Shown here: one piece after another, positions 51,816 through 62,727 of the stretch | Layout of the letters: the number at the start of each line of letters is the position of its first letter | Numbering within the stretch: position 1 is the first letter of the stretch | NCBI RefSeq assembly: GCF_013423955.1 | Contig: NZ_JACCKX010000001.1 | Span: 1,860,001 to 1,924,000, forward strand | DNA: 64,000 nt | Reading direction: 5' to 3' | Source: Ottowia beijingensis | GTDB taxonomy: Bacteria; Pseudomonadota; Gammaproteobacteria; Burkholderiales; Burkholderiaceae_C | The notes under the pieces: generated by a model | The model's input: only the letters and a program-made list of their open reading frames with translations | What the model was told of the DNA's origin: nothing | The model's database searches: none | Translations under genes and position numbers: made by a program

Positions 51816-52136
51816 TTACTGCGGCGCGGTGCTTTCGGCAGCCACCCAGGCCGCGAATTCGCTGCTGGCCTGCGCCGGCAGGCAGACGATGGCCGGCAGC
51901 TCGTAAGGATGGTGCTCGCGCAGCGCAGCCTGCAGTGGTGCGCTGCGTTCGGGTGTGGTCTTGAACAGCAGGCGGAATTCGGGTTCCTGCTGCACGGCAC
52001 CGTTCCATCGGTACACGCTGTCGATGGCTTCGATGTGCACACAGGCAGCCAGGCGTTGCTCGACCACGGCGCGCGCCAGCCGGTCGGCATCGGCGCGCGT
52101 GCCGACGCTGGCGAGGACCAGAAGAATATTGGTCAA
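51816..52136 (-). CDS. cutA: Divalent-cation tolerance protein CutA
   Basis: Small trimeric cytoplasmic protein of 106 residues, ferredoxin-like fold. Seen: ARAVVEQRLAACVHIEAIDSVYRWNG (the conserved RLAACVN-type segment), EFRLLFKTTPER and HHPYELPAIVCLPA, all family hallmarks. Full length and intact. A family-1 repeat separates it from the aminotransferase gene on the same strand. Confidence 0.95.
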   Translation of the reverse strand: MTNILLVLASVGTRADADRLARAVVEQRLAACVHIEAIDSVYRWNGAVQQEPEFRLLFKTTPERSAPLQAALREHHPYELPAIVCLPAQASSEFAAWVAAESTAPQ

Positions 52137-52189
52137 ATCGGCTTCCAGCGCCTGTCCATCAAGCGCTGACAGCTTCTTTATTTATAGCA
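52135..52189 (-). repeat. Dispersed repeat family 1
   Basis: AAATCGGCTTCCAGCGCCTG, ATCAAGCGCTGACAGC and TTATTTATAGC. Lies between cutA and the aminotransferase gene, and encodes the last residues of the latter. Confidence 0.72.
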
Positions 52190-53324
52190 TTCACGCCGAT
52201 CGCATCCAGTGCCTTGGACAGCTGACCGACACTGCGGTCGACATCCGCCCATTTGTCCAGCCCGAACAGGCCCAGGCGGAAGGTGCGGAAATCCGACGGT
52301 TCGTCGCACATCAGCGGCACGCCGGCCGCGGTCTGCAGGCCCTGGGCGATGAAGGCCTTGCCGCTCTGGATATCGGGGTCGGTCGTGTAGCTGACCACCA
52401 CGCCCGGTGCCTGGAAGCCCTCTGCTGCCACGCTAGGCATGCCGCGCGACGTCAGCAGCGCACGCACCTTCTGGCCCAGCGCCATCTGCTGCTCGCGCAC
52501 GGTCGCAAAACCGCGGTCCCGCGTTTCCTGCATCGCATCGCGCAGCTCTACCAGCGCTGTGGTGGGCAACGTGGCGTGGTAGGCGTGGCCGCCGTTTTCG
52601 TAGGCCTGCATGATCTGGTGCCACTTCTTCAGGTCGGCAGCAAAGCTGGTGCTGGTCGTGCCTTCCATCACCTTGAGCGCGCGCTCCGACAGGCACACCA
52701 TGGCGCCGGCGGGCGAGCTGCTCCAGCCCTTCTGCGGCGCGCTGACCAGCACGTCGACGCCGATGGCCTTCATGTCCACCCACATGGCGCCGGAGGCGAT
52801 GCAGTCCAGCACGAACAGGCCGCCGCCGGCGTGCGTGGCCTCGGCCACCTGTCGCATGTAGTCGTCGGGCAGCATCATGCCGCTGGCCGTCTCCACGTGC
52901 GGGGCGAACACCACCGCCGGCTTCTCGCGCGCAATGGTGGCCACCACCTTGTCGATGGGCGCGGGGCCCACGGCGCCTGAGGACTATCGCCGGCACGGCG
53001 CGCCTTGAGCACGGTGATGTTGGCGGGCGCGGTGAGCTTGCCCATCTCCAGAATCTGGCTCCAGCGGAAGCTGAAAAAGCCGTTGCGGATCACCAGCACC
53101 TTCTGGCCGTCGGCGAACTGGCGCGCCACGGCCTCCATGCCGAAACTGCCGCTGCCGGGCACGAACACGGCGGCGTCGGCGTGATACACCTCTTTCAGCA
53201 GACTGGAGAGATCTTTCATCACGCCCTGGAACTTCTTGGACATGTGGTTCAGGGCACGGTCGGTATAGACGACCGAAAATTCGAGCAGGCCGTCGGGATC
53301 GATGTGGGGCAAAAGGCCGGGCAT
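52159..53324 (-). CDS. Class V aminotransferase, alanine-glyoxylate type (frameshifted near 52985)
   Basis: PLP-dependent class V aminotransferase of about 388 residues. Seen: TDRALNHMSKKFQGVMKDL, AAVFVPGSGSFGMEAVARQF, VIRNGFFSFRWSQI, then VVFAPHVETASGMML, GGLFVLDCIASGAMWVDM (PLP Asp), and the PLP-binding Lys in DVLVSAPQKGWSSSPA. C-terminal CDEPSDFRTFRLGLFGLDKW fits the alanine-glyoxylate/serine-glyoxylate group. A one-base break near 52985. Start MPGLLPHIDP at 53324 follows GGAGAC. Confidence 0.9.
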
Positions 53325-53853
53325 GGCAGTCTCCTTGGTGGGGCACAGCTGGCAGTGTGCCAGCCTCAAACGATTCACTTTACACGCAAGAGCGCTCCTT
53401 CGCGGCACTCATGGAAATCGGTGCCCTGCCCTTCTCCGCTCCGGTTGGTTCTGCCCTGCCAGTAGTGAGCTTGCCGGCATCGGCGTCAGTTTTTCGACAA
53501 TAGCCCGCCCACAAGCTTGGCCCCGCGCAGTGTTCGTGCTGTGCGGCGTTTCGGTCTGAACGTGAAGCTGATGCTGAGTGTCGCCATGACGGCAGGTGCC
53601 GGCAAGGCTGCCAAGGCACGGCCGCTCGTGGACGACGGCCACCTGTGCATCCAAGTCTTTCTGCTGGATGGTGTTTCTGCTCGACAGCGAGCCGGATTTT
53701 GCTTCGTGCCCCCTCATCGCGGGTGCGGCACTGCCCCACCGCGAGTCGACCGTCATCCTGCTGTGTGTCAGACGACCCCTCCCCTCTGCCGCGTCGAGTG
53801 AACTGGCCCAGGGCTCATGCGTGGTGGCCGAGGACTGGCGGCCTCAGGCAGAG
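53325..53853. other. Intergenic, no gene recognised
   Basis: 529 bases with short open frames on both strands but no ribosome site, family motif or clear codon pattern. Segments near 53570-53790 look faintly coding (GVSARQRAGF on the plus strand, HGDTQHQLHVQTE on the minus), so a decayed gene is possible. Confidence 0.4.
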
Positions 53854-54757
53854 TTAGCCAGGACCCACGCCACGCGCCACCAGTTCACGCACTCGCTCAT
53901 CACCCAGGTAGTGCGGACCGTCAAAAGCATAGATCGGCCATGCCTGGTAGGCGTCGATCTGGGGCAGGAATTCGTCCGCCGTGGCACTGCGGAACCCCCG
54001 TTAGGGGCCGGGCGAAAGGCTTCCGCGATGACGCGCACGCGGGAGGGCCCCAGTCGGCGTGTCAGGTGCACAAGATAGTCGCGCGCCACCTCGGGGTGCG
54101 CGCATGCACGCCCACGCCGTCTTGAAAGAATACGCCCACGTCGCGTGGCAACCAGCGTTCGATCCAGTCGGCCAGGGCGCCGGGACCCAGGTTGGCGCTG
54201 TCGTAGGCGCTGATCCACAGCGGGCGCGGCAGCTCGCGCAGCGCCTCGGCAAGCAACTCGGGGCCCGCCCAGGTAGGGTCGACCTCGGCGGGGAAATACC
54301 AGCCGCTGACCCGCAGCGGCAAGGGAGCTGCAGCCAGCGCCAGCGCGCGCGATTGCGCCGCCAGTTCTTTCAGCGACGCACGTGACCATGCTTCGTCGTG
54401 CAGGCCCGAGAGGCCCAGAATGACGTCGCGCGCCCAGGGTTCACTGGCGATCCGGTACCAGTCAGGCAAGTCCGGGCCAATCAGCGGAAGTCCTGCGCCT
54501 TCGACAAAGCTCTGACCATCCACGGCCGACCATTGGACCAGCAACCGTCTGACACCTAAGCGCTCCCATCCGCCACGGGGGCGCAGAGTCTGACGACTGA
54601 GTTGCCAGACGATGCCGTCGATACGGCGCGCGGCCGAACTTGGCTGACCAGCGCACGCTCCCGACGCTGTGACAGCGACAGCCGTGGCCAGCACCGTGCG
54701 ACGTGTCAGGGCACGCGCCCTTCCTAGCGATTGTCGAGGCGACTGGGCGAGGTCCAT
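53854..54757 (-). CDS. YbcH-like exported protein of the NGR-type operon (frameshifted)
   Basis: Exported protein of about 300 residues. Seen: a twin-Arg-like signal (ARALTRRTVLATAVAVTASG) with a Cys in SGACAG that may be a lipobox; then RIDGIVWQLSR, LLVQWSAVDGQSF, ILGLSGLHDEAWS, LRVSGWYFPAEVDPTW, PLWISAYDSANLG and FFQDGVGVHARTP, and near the end QIDAYQAWPIYAFDGPHYLG. The order of strand-end acidic residues suggests a TIM-barrel glycoside-hydrolase fold (DUF4434-like), as I recall for E. coli YbcH beside nfrAB. Breaks near 54098 and 54003. It overlaps the DUF2334 gene by 34 bases. Confidence 0.65.
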
Positions 54758-56479
54758 GTGTAGCCCAGGGCCTCGAGGCCTGTCACGATCTCCTGCAGAT
54801 CGCGCATGCCACGGCCGCCGGTGATTTCACCGATAAGGAATGGGTGAATGAAGAACGAGGCGAATCCATCGCGCACAACCCGAGCGTATTCGGCGTTGCG
54901 GACCACATCCTGTGCCGTGAGTTCCTCCTCGACGCCGAACTGGTAGTACTGAAGGTTGCCTAGGTTTTCCGGCAGCACGCGCAGACCGTAAATATCGCGC
55001 TCGATCACGTAGGGGAAGAACTGCCACAGCTCGAAGTCGGCACCCAGGCCTGGCGTGAGGTTGGGGGTGCCGGAGGTGTAATAGGTGTGGCGCTGGTAGG
55101 CAGTTTGGTAGACCTGTTCAACGGCTTGCAGGACGGACGGCGCACCATGGTAGTGAGGGGTTTCCCAGGCGACGGGCTGATACCCGAGATCGAGGAACTG
55201 ACGCAACCCGGTGTTGACGCGATTGAGTGCCCAGGCCACTGAATCGCCCGCCATGGGGGCATTGCGCATCACGTCCCAGAACTCGTAGTCAAGGCCTGAC
55301 CCCCGGTGCCGGGAAAGCCGTTGCGATAGGTATCGGACTGATGGCTCAGGCCATGCTGCACAATTTCGCCGCCCCGCGCCAGCGCGTAATCCAGCGCCAA
55401 GCGCAGGGTGGTGGCCTCGGCCAACGGAATGTCCGTGGGCACGCCGTTGTTCTGCGAACCATAGGGATCCTTGTAATGCGGGATCGTGGCCATCGAAAAC
55501 GGGATGCCGCGTGCATGGAGATAGTCGACGACCGGCTTGAAGTTGTCCGGATCAACCTTGGCATCAATATCCTCCAGGCGGATCATGGCCTGGTGCGACT
55601 CGGCATGGTCGACGCCGAGCATGTCGTGCAATAGATCGGCGAACACCAGATACCGGTCACGGGCATGGATGTAGTTGAATGGCAGATTCGGCGACGAACC
55701 AGAAGTTGTCCGATTGCAGGACATACGGCGCTGTGGCTCCAGTTGCTGGATTACCGATCACCGCATGCACCCGCGCCCGCGTGCGGTCGGTGACCTCGGT
55801 GATGAACACTTCCGGATCGGCAGCGATTTCCCCTCATAGATGGTGGCACGCTTCTGAAACGAGAGGTTCTTGTAGTAGACGGTGCTGAAGAAGCTGGGCA
55901 CGCTGCCGGCAGGGGTTGGCCCTGCGTCAAAGAAGCGGCTGCCCCAGGGAACGAAGCCCCAGCGTGACCTGGTGGAGAAACCGTCGAGCAGGTTCATCTG
56001 CTCCAGATTGCTGCGCAACCACACCACGCGCGCGTTGGTTCTGCTGACATCGCTCAGGAAGTTCGTGGGTACAGTCTGTCCGGTGGCCCAGCCGATATAG
56101 AACGTGGTGTGGTACTCGTTGACCGAGCCGTTGCGATACTGTTGGACGGGGATAGCCTGGACTTCGGCGTCGAAATGGCCCAGCAGGTTTTGCAGCATGA
56201 TCCCGAAGCCGCGCCCGAGCCTGGCGTACTGGTTGTCCTCAGGTTCGTCGTACAAGATCAACACCCGCGGTCCGGCAGGAGGCGTGCGAACGGGCGCAGG
56301 AAGTGCCGCAACGGGCGCGCGTGGCACGGGCACATTGGTGCCGAAGGGAAAGACTGGCGGCGTCGCTCCGCCGCCCGGCCCAGCGGGTGGCTGGCTGTAG
56401 AAGGGTCAGACCCACCGCCGCAGGCGGTGAGGGCAATAACCATGAGCAGGTATGCGTATCGAAGAAGGCGTTGAATCAC
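54724..56479 (-). CDS. DUF2334 polysaccharide-deacetylase-like lipoprotein (frameshifted)
   Basis: Periplasmic lipoprotein of about 585 residues. Seen: a lipobox (LLMVIALTAC), a Pro-rich linker, an N-terminal domain with RVLILYDEPEDNQYARLGRG and VWLRSNLEQMN, and a DUF2334 domain with AMIRLEDIDAKVDP (acidic pair of the deacetylase motif) and the zinc-type IVQHGLSHQSD (HXXXH). The C-terminal part has WETPHYHGAPSVLQAVEQ. Breaks near 56400, 55835 and 55300. Sixty-four bases after nfrA. Probably removes acetyl groups from, or otherwise trims, the exported glycan; substrate is inferred only. Confidence 0.75.
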
Positions 56480-56543
56480 GATGTGCTCTCCTGCGGCCCG
56501 ACACCTATGGTCAGGCCGTCGTCATTGGCAAGAATCGGGTCGG

Positions 56544-59351
56544 TCAATACACCAGCGCAGCGCGCAGAAACCACCCCTTGCCGCGCTCGTCGCCCGCCAG
56601 CCGCCAGCGATGCTGCAGCGACAGGTCGAGGTAGGAGCGCGGTGCGTGGTATTTGTCTTCGCGGAACCAGTAACGGGCACCCAGACCGATGCCCGCGCCC
56701 GCCGCGCCGTTGTAGCCCGCAGCGGTACGCCACGAGTTGTAATCAACACCCAGCACTGCGTGCGGAAACAGCACCCAGCGTGCATCCGGATCGCCCATGC
56801 GGAAGCTGCGTCCTGCCTGAGCTTCGAACGTCAGGTAGTCCTGCTTGCGCCGCAGAAAGCGACCGGCCTCCACGTACACGTTCAATGTATTCCAGTGCGG
56901 CACGTCGACGCGCAGATCGGTGCCAAATCCGCCGGAATAACCGGCACGCACCAGCCAGTCGTTGTGCGAGAGGGAGCCGATCTTGATGCGTCGCTCGATC
57001 GCCAGCACCAGATTGTGATCTCTCAAGGGCTTGACCCGAAGCCCCAGCGCCCCTTGCATCGTTTCCGCACCTCTCGGCCCACCATCCTTGCTGTAAATGG
57101 TTTGCGCCAAGCCTCCGTACACCTCCCAGAAGCTGCCATCCCTGTAGCCCTGCGGCCGCCAGTACGCTTCGCCCACCAATTGAGCGATGTCGCTGTAAGC
57201 GCCAGGCTGCGCAGCCACCGAACCCGGCGACATGCCGCGGTAGCCGAGCAAAGCATTGACGCCCCACGTTCGCTCACGGTCAGCCAACTCTCTGCGTGTG
57301 GCGAATTTCTGTCGAGAGCTGAGTTGCAGACGCCCTGCTTCAGCTGCGTCAATGGCTTCACGAAAATAGAGCATGGATCGTTCGTTGTCGACCATGCGGG
57401 TGGCGGTATAGGCGGCATCCTGCAATGACGTACTGGGCAGCTTGCCTGCCGCATGCGCACGATTGAAGACATCCAACCCGGTGCGGTCGTCACCAACGCG
57501 TGTCGCCAGATAAGCCAGATCCGGATCCGTGCTCTGGCGCAGGGCCGGCGTCGATACAGCTTCGGCAAAAAGCGCTGCAGCCTCGTCGCGGCGCCCTTCC
57601 TGCAGCAGAAGATCCACCTCACTGGATAGCGACAATCGGCCGGCTTGCAAAGCGGCCCGCGCATCGGAAGATGCCGCCTCGGTCTGCCCAAGCTGTTGCC
57701 GCAAGCGGCTACGTAGAGCCAAGACCTCGGGCGCACTGGGGCGACTCTCAAGGTAGCGGTCAGCTTCCGTGATGGCTTGGGTCGTGTTGCCACCCGATAT
57801 CAGGGCTTGCAGGCGCAGCAGGAGATAGGGTTGGTGCGCAGGGTTAAGCTGCATGGCCTGCCCCGCCTTCTCAGCTGCCTCCGCATAGTCACGCGATGCG
57901 TAAGCTCGATATGCAGCCTGCGCGATCTCGCTGGCGGGGTCTGCAGGATTGGGGCCTGGCCAGATTTCGCACCCAGGCGTATAGGCGGAACCGAAACAGT
58001 TCACCATGGGCAAGCGCAACGCCGCCGTGTACAGGGATGCAGGCGAAATCACACGCCTCAGCGCGGTGTCCACCTCGGCCTGGCGGGCAAGAACGCCCGG
58101 ATCTGTCCCCGCGCCGAGCGGTGCGATCAAGACTTGCGCGCGCTCAGGTTGACCGGCCGCGAGCGCTGCGTCGGCGGCGATGATCCGATAGCTCTGTTGT
58201 TCGTGCTGCGTCAAGTGAGGCATGGTCAGCGCGGCATCGAATGCCTGTGCTGCCTCACCTGTGCGCCCTTGGGCCTGCAACGCGGCGGCGCGCAAAACAC
58301 GCAGCGAAGCATGGTCCGCAACCGCCAATCCATCATTGGCCACCTGCTCGGCACGCGCGTACTGTTGACCTTCGAGCAGCAAGCCCAACAACTGCAGGCG
58401 GTGTGCAAGCACGTTGGGCATCTGCTCCAGTCCCTGCTGGGCACGCTGGACGGCCTCTACCAGATCGCCGCGGCTACGCGCCTGGCGCGCTTGGTCGAAA
58501 TAACCCCAGGCACGGCGCTGCTGCAAGCTCTCGTGCAATGTTCGCCACGCGGGATCAGCCTGCAGATTCGCTTGCTGCTCGACCTGCGCCATGGTGGCTG
58601 CCGCCTCGACATCGTGACCATTCTCCAACAGCAGGTAAACCAGCAGGCGTTGGTACTCCACGTTATCTGGCGCCTGTTGCGCCGCAGTCCGCGCATGCTG
58701 AAGGGCTACCCTGGTCTCACCCCTGTCGACCGCTGCATAAGCCGCGGCGGCGGCTGCATAGCCCGGGACGGCCGGTGCGGTCTTCTGCACCAGACCGGTT
58801 CCATGCCGCTGTCGCGGCGTCGATGCCGGGCGCTGAGCCGGGCGCCGCGGTGTCGCACGAGACGGAACCGGAGAACTCGTTACATCAACCGACTTTGTCG
58901 GCGCCGCAGACTTCGGTGCAGCCGCTGGGGCTGTCTCGGTGACTGGAGCAGCCGCCGTGGGCTCGGAGGCCGGCGCGAGCGCCGGCACTGGAGGGACCGC
59001 CCGCTCCAGACCGCGCAAGGCTTCGATCAAGCGCCGATCCCCGGGGTTGCGCTTGACCTGCGATTTCAGCAATGCCTCGGCCTTCTGCGCCTCGCCATAG
59101 CGGCTGTAAGCGGTCGCCAGATGGAGTGCGATGACCGCACTTTGGGGCGCCAGTCGATGGGCCTGCTCCAACTCCGAAATGGCCCGCCGCCCATCGCCTC
59201 GAGACATGGCCTCGAAGGCTTTGTCGAGATGAGGATGGAGCTGAAAACGCTGGAACGGCGTGATCTCCGGACCCAGCTCCACAACCTGTGAGACGGCTGC
59301 AAGCGGCCCGAGTGCCAGCGTGAAGAGAACAATGTGAGAGGTACGCATCAT
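56544..59351 (-). CDS. nfrA: NfrA-like outer-membrane export protein (TPR plus NfrA C-terminal domain)
   Basis: Homologue of phage N4 adsorption protein A, about 935 residues. Layout: signal peptide (MMRTSHIVLFTLALGPLAAVSQ), TPR-like repeats from about 40 to 650 broken by an Ala/Pro/Thr linker at 110-185, and the NfrA C-terminal domain (about 690-935) with WGVNALLGYRGMSPG, EAYWRPQGYRDGSFWEVYGG, LVLAIERRIKIGSLSHNDWL and ALVY at the end, a barrel-type terminus. By analogy to PgaA and NfrA it is the export channel and TPR scaffold. No frameshift in 2.8 kb. Start 59351 gives a clean signal peptide; 59372 is an alternative. Confidence 0.85.
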   Translation of the reverse strand: MMRTSHIVLFTLALGPLAAVSQVVELGPEITPFQRFQLHPHLDKAFEAMSRGDGRRAISELEQAHRLAPQSAVIALHLATAYSRYGEAQKAEALLKSQVKRNPGDRRLIEALRGLERAVPPVPALAPASEPTAAAPVTETAPAAAPKSAAPTKSVDVTSSPVPSRATPRRPAQRPASTPRQRHGTGLVQKTAPAVPGYAAAAAAYAAVDRGETRVALQHARTAAQQAPDNVEYQRLLVYLLLENGHDVEAAATMAQVEQQANLQADPAWRTLHESLQQRRAWGYFDQARQARSRGDLVEAVQRAQQGLEQMPNVLAHRLQLLGLLLEGQQYARAEQVANDGLAVADHASLRVLRAAALQAQGRTGEAAQAFDAALTMPHLTQHEQQSYRIIAADAALAAGQPERAQVLIAPLGAGTDPGVLARQAEVDTALRRVISPASLYTAALRLPMVNCFGSAYTPGCEIWPGPNPADPASEIAQAAYRAYASRDYAEAAEKAGQAMQLNPAHQPYLLLRLQALISGGNTTQAITEADRYLESRPSAPEVLALRSRLRQQLGQTEAASSDARAALQAGRLSLSSEVDLLLQEGRRDEAAALFAEAVSTPALRQSTDPDLAYLATRVGDDRTGLDVFNRAHAAGKLPSTSLQDAAYTATRMVDNERSMLYFREAIDAAEAGRLQLSSRQKFATRRELADRERTWGVNALLGYRGMSPGSVAAQPGAYSDIAQLVGEAYWRPQGYRDGSFWEVYGGLAQTIYSKDGGPRGAETMQGALGLRVKPLRDHNLVLAIERRIKIGSLSHNDWLVRAGYSGGFGTDLRVDVPHWNTLNVYVEAGRFLRRKQDYLTFEAQAGRSFRMGDPDARWVLFPHAVLGVDYNSWRTAAGYNGAAGAGIGLGARYWFREDKYHAPRSYLDLSLQHRWRLAGDERGKGWFLRAALVY

Positions 59352-59358
59352 CGATTGC

Positions 59359-61575
59359 CTATGCTGTGCCATGCGCCCGCTCCGGTTCAACTTGCCCGAG
59401 CAGATGGGACATCGTCACCTGCAATTGCTTCTGAAGCTGAAGCGCCTCATCCAGTCCCCCAGATGTCAGCACACCTTCGCGCACCAAAAATTCGCCGAGA
59501 CTGGTTTCGGTTTTTCTGGCGCAGCAGCAACGCTCCCAGCGCGGCTGGGTCTATACTGCCGACAGCCATCAAGACATCCCCCAGCAGAAGCTGTCGAGAA
59601 ACGTAGTGGCGCCATAACGACCTGGCGTTGTCGACCGATATCCGCTGCTCGCGCACAGCCGATTCGAGCAGTTCCTGCGCTGGTTCGGAACCATGACGAG
59701 CGTATAGCCGCCGCAACTCGACGGTGACCTGACCCTTTGGCACGATCACATAGCGAACCGGTCGTTTCAACTTGCGCCCGATCGCCGCCAAAGACACCGG
59801 ATCGATGGTCGCCTCGCTGGCCAAGACCAAGGTACGCCCGTCCTCGCGAAGCGGCACGACGCCATATCGCAGCGCAATGGACGCTGGTACCTGTGCCGCC
59901 GCCTGCTCATCGAGTGGTCGTCCGTCCATCGATTCCCAGTCCACCTCGCCCTGAGTCGCCACAGCCGCCGCCAACTGATCGGCACTGATCACGCCTCGGT
60001 GAACGAGCGCGCTGCCCAAGCGCAGGCCGCGCGTGGGTCTCTCCAAGGCAGCTTGCAATTGCTCCTCCGTCAGCGCCCCTTGATCGACCAGTATCCGTCC
60101 CAGCGGGTGGCGCTGGCGCGGACCCTCTCCCAGCAAAGGAAAGTCGTGATCCGTCTTCACCCAGGCCATTCGGCGCAGATCCTTGGCACGCAGTGCCTGC
60201 GCTACCGCGCGCCAGTTGGCCAGGAAGTTCACGAAGTTGCCCCAGATCAACCGCAACACCGACAACAGCCCCTGCAATACACCGTAATAGCTGGTGACAA
60301 AGAAAATCCGCTGCAAGATGCGATTGAACATGAGCACCAGGTTGACGAGAAGCAGCAGCACGAACCACCGGTCACCCTCGAAGATCGAAAGGAACTTGTA
60401 GCTGTCCGGCACCCAACGCTGGTAAAGCCAAATGGCAATCAACTGCAGCGCCAGCAGCGTGGCCAGAAAGCTGGCGAAGTTCGTGATGGCACCCTTGCGG
60501 TCACGCCACAGGAAGTAGTTCAGCGGCGCGCTCTTGGTCCAGCGCAAAGTGCGGAAACCCTGGATCACGATGCCAGTGATCCAGCGGGATTTCTGGCGCA
60601 CTGCCGCCGCCAGCGTATCGGGGAAATACTCCCGCACCGAAATCACGCTGGCCTCACGGGCACTGCGCCCCACACGTTTGGGCGTCTGATGGTCGGAGTG
60701 GTGACTGGTGTCGTCCACCGGGAAACGCACAAAGATCTCGCTCATACCCAACTGCTTGAGGCGGAACCCGATGTCGTAGTCCTCCGTCAAGCTCTGGGTA
60801 TCAAAGGCAATGCCATCCCCTGCGCCAGCAGCGCAGTGATGGCCCGTCGACTGAAGCAGGTTCCCACACCGGCGCTTGGCACTTGGCCAACCAGCGCCTC
60901 GCGCACCACGATATCCTTGCCGTGCAGTTCCGCGAACTCATCCAGATAATGGCCGCCGGTGAAATCCAGCAGCGGTCGCTCCAACGGATAGACGGGCAAC
61001 TGGATCATGTCCTTTCGGTCGACCAGGAAGTTGAACAACCGCAACTCGAGCTTCGACAGCACGTCTTCTGCATCGTGCAAGATGAACCCGGCAAACTGAA
61101 CGCCTGACCGCTGCTCGAACTGGAAAATCGCATCCACGATGTTGTTCAGGCAATCGGCCTTGCTGGTTGGCCCAGGTCGAGCACAAACCACGTTGTGAAC
61201 ATTGGGAAAGCGGCTGCGCACCTTTTCCACATCGGCAAAGGTCTCGGGGTCGTTGGGATAGGTTCCCACGAAGATGTGGTAGTTCTCGTAGTCCAGCGTG
61301 GTGGCTGCGAGCTCAGCCATCCGCCCGATGACACCATGCTCCTGCCATGCGGGCACCATGATGGCCAGTGGTTTCTCTTCGATGGCGTACAACGCGTTGG
61401 AGTCCATTCGCTGGTGGCGTGCATACACCGTGAGTGCGCGCCAAGCGCGCCTGACCCAGTAGGCGATGTCGATGAACAGGTCATCGACGCCACTGATGAA
61501 AATGACGATCGCGACCACGATCGCGATGGCTTTCAGTCCATAGAGATAGGCTGTAAAGACGTCAAGCCACGACAT
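59359..61575 (-). CDS. nfrB: NfrB-like glycosyltransferase with MshEN c-di-GMP modules (frameshifted)
   Basis: Processive GT2 membrane enzyme of about 738 residues, like E. coli NfrB. Seen: an N-terminal membrane segment (LKAIAIVVAIVIFISGVDDLF), IMVPAWQEHGVI, DXD in ILHDAEDVL, TEDYDIGFRL and QKSRWITG (QXXRW), two to three further helices, and C-terminal MshEN motifs: PLGRILVDQGALTEEQL and RLGSALVHRGVISADQL. Two more motif-like units follow (LLGDVLMAVGSIDPAAL; LGEFLVREGVLTSGGL). Breaks near 60798 and 59505. The start overlaps the end of wecB; the stop lies 8 bases before nfrA. Confidence 0.87.
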
Positions 61576-62727
61576 TGACCTGACCTTCCGGCTGATCGCA
61601 GGATGAATCTTCCCCGCACAGGGCGGACCCCAGCCGGTCGGCAATCTGCAGCCCGGCCGTGCCGTCGCCGAACGGGTTGCTGGGCGCCTGCATCCGCCTG
61701 TAGGCGACGTCATCGGTCATCAAACGGCGCACTGTTTTCAGGATCAGGTCACGATTCGTGCCGACCAGGAGCGCGCAGCCCGCGTCCAGAACTTCCGGCC
61801 GCTCCGTCTCTTCGCGCAGCACCAGTACCGGCACCTTGAACGTCGGCGCCTCTTCCTGCAAACCACCCGAATCGCTGAGCACCAGCCAGGCGTCGGCAAG
61901 GGCTTGCTGCATGGCGAGATAGTCAAGCGGCTCGGTAAGGCAAATATTGGCCAGCCCCCAGAAGGCGATGCACCGGCTCCTGGATGATCGGGTTCAGGTG
62001 CACCGGAAACAGCACCGGCAACGAGGAAATTCCCGCGCAATGTCGGCGACAGCGGCACACGCGTGCTCCACGTCGGCTCCCCAGTTCTCCCGCCGATGCA
62101 TCGTCACCAGCAGATGCCCCTTCCCGACAAGACGGCGTCGAATATCATGCTGTGCGCACGCCCACAACTGAGCATCGACCACCGTATTGCCCGTGACCAT
62201 GATCTTCTGAGGCGACACTCCCTCCCTTTCCAGGGCTTTCGCAGCGCGCGAAGTCGGCGCGAAGTGAAAGCTGGCGATGCGGCCGATCATCTGGCGCAGA
62301 CCTTCCTCGGGGAACGGTCGGTTCAGGTTGTAGGTTCGCAACCCCGCTTCGACGTGTGCGACAGGAATCTGGTGGTAAAACCCTGACAGTGCCCCCAGGA
62401 ACGCACTCTCGGTATCGCCCTGAACGATCACGGCGGCCCAGGGTTTGCTGCGCAGCACGGCATCGAGTTGCACCCGGCAACCTGTGCTGAAGTCCAGAAG
62501 AGATTCCTCTTTCCGCTCCAGAACATGGTCGGGCTTGACGTTGAAGCATGCCAGCATCTGTACAGCCATGTCACCGTGCTGACCAGTGTGTACCCAACTC
62601 GGGCGGGCCCAACTAGACTCCCGCAACGCATGGTAGACGGACGCAAGCTTGATGATTTCGGGCCGCGTACCGCAGACGATCAGGATGGGAACCTTGCCGT
62701 CTGGAAGTGTGTGGAGGAATTCCTCAT
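61562..62727 (-). CDS. wecB: UDP-N-acetylglucosamine 2-epimerase (frameshifted)
   Basis: Non-hydrolysing epimerase of about 388 residues, interconverting UDP-GlcNAc and UDP-ManNAc. Seen: VPILIVCGTRPEIIKLASVY, VHTGQHGDMAVQML, VIVQGDTESAFLGAL, VAHVEAGLRTYN, NRPFPEEGLRQMI, VTGNTVVDAQ, TMHRRENWG, and LVLSDSGGLQEEAPTFKVPV with VLREETERPE. Breaks near 62700, 62030 and 61950. Proposed ATG 62727 shares its A with the stop of the upstream RRM-like gene. Next to nfrB it probably supplies UDP-ManNAc for the polymer. Confidence 0.9.

Noticed and set aside
53409-53801. Possible decayed transposase or enzyme gene in the gap before the YbcH-like gene
   Set aside because: Open frames on both strands but no recognisable motif, start site or consistent frame.
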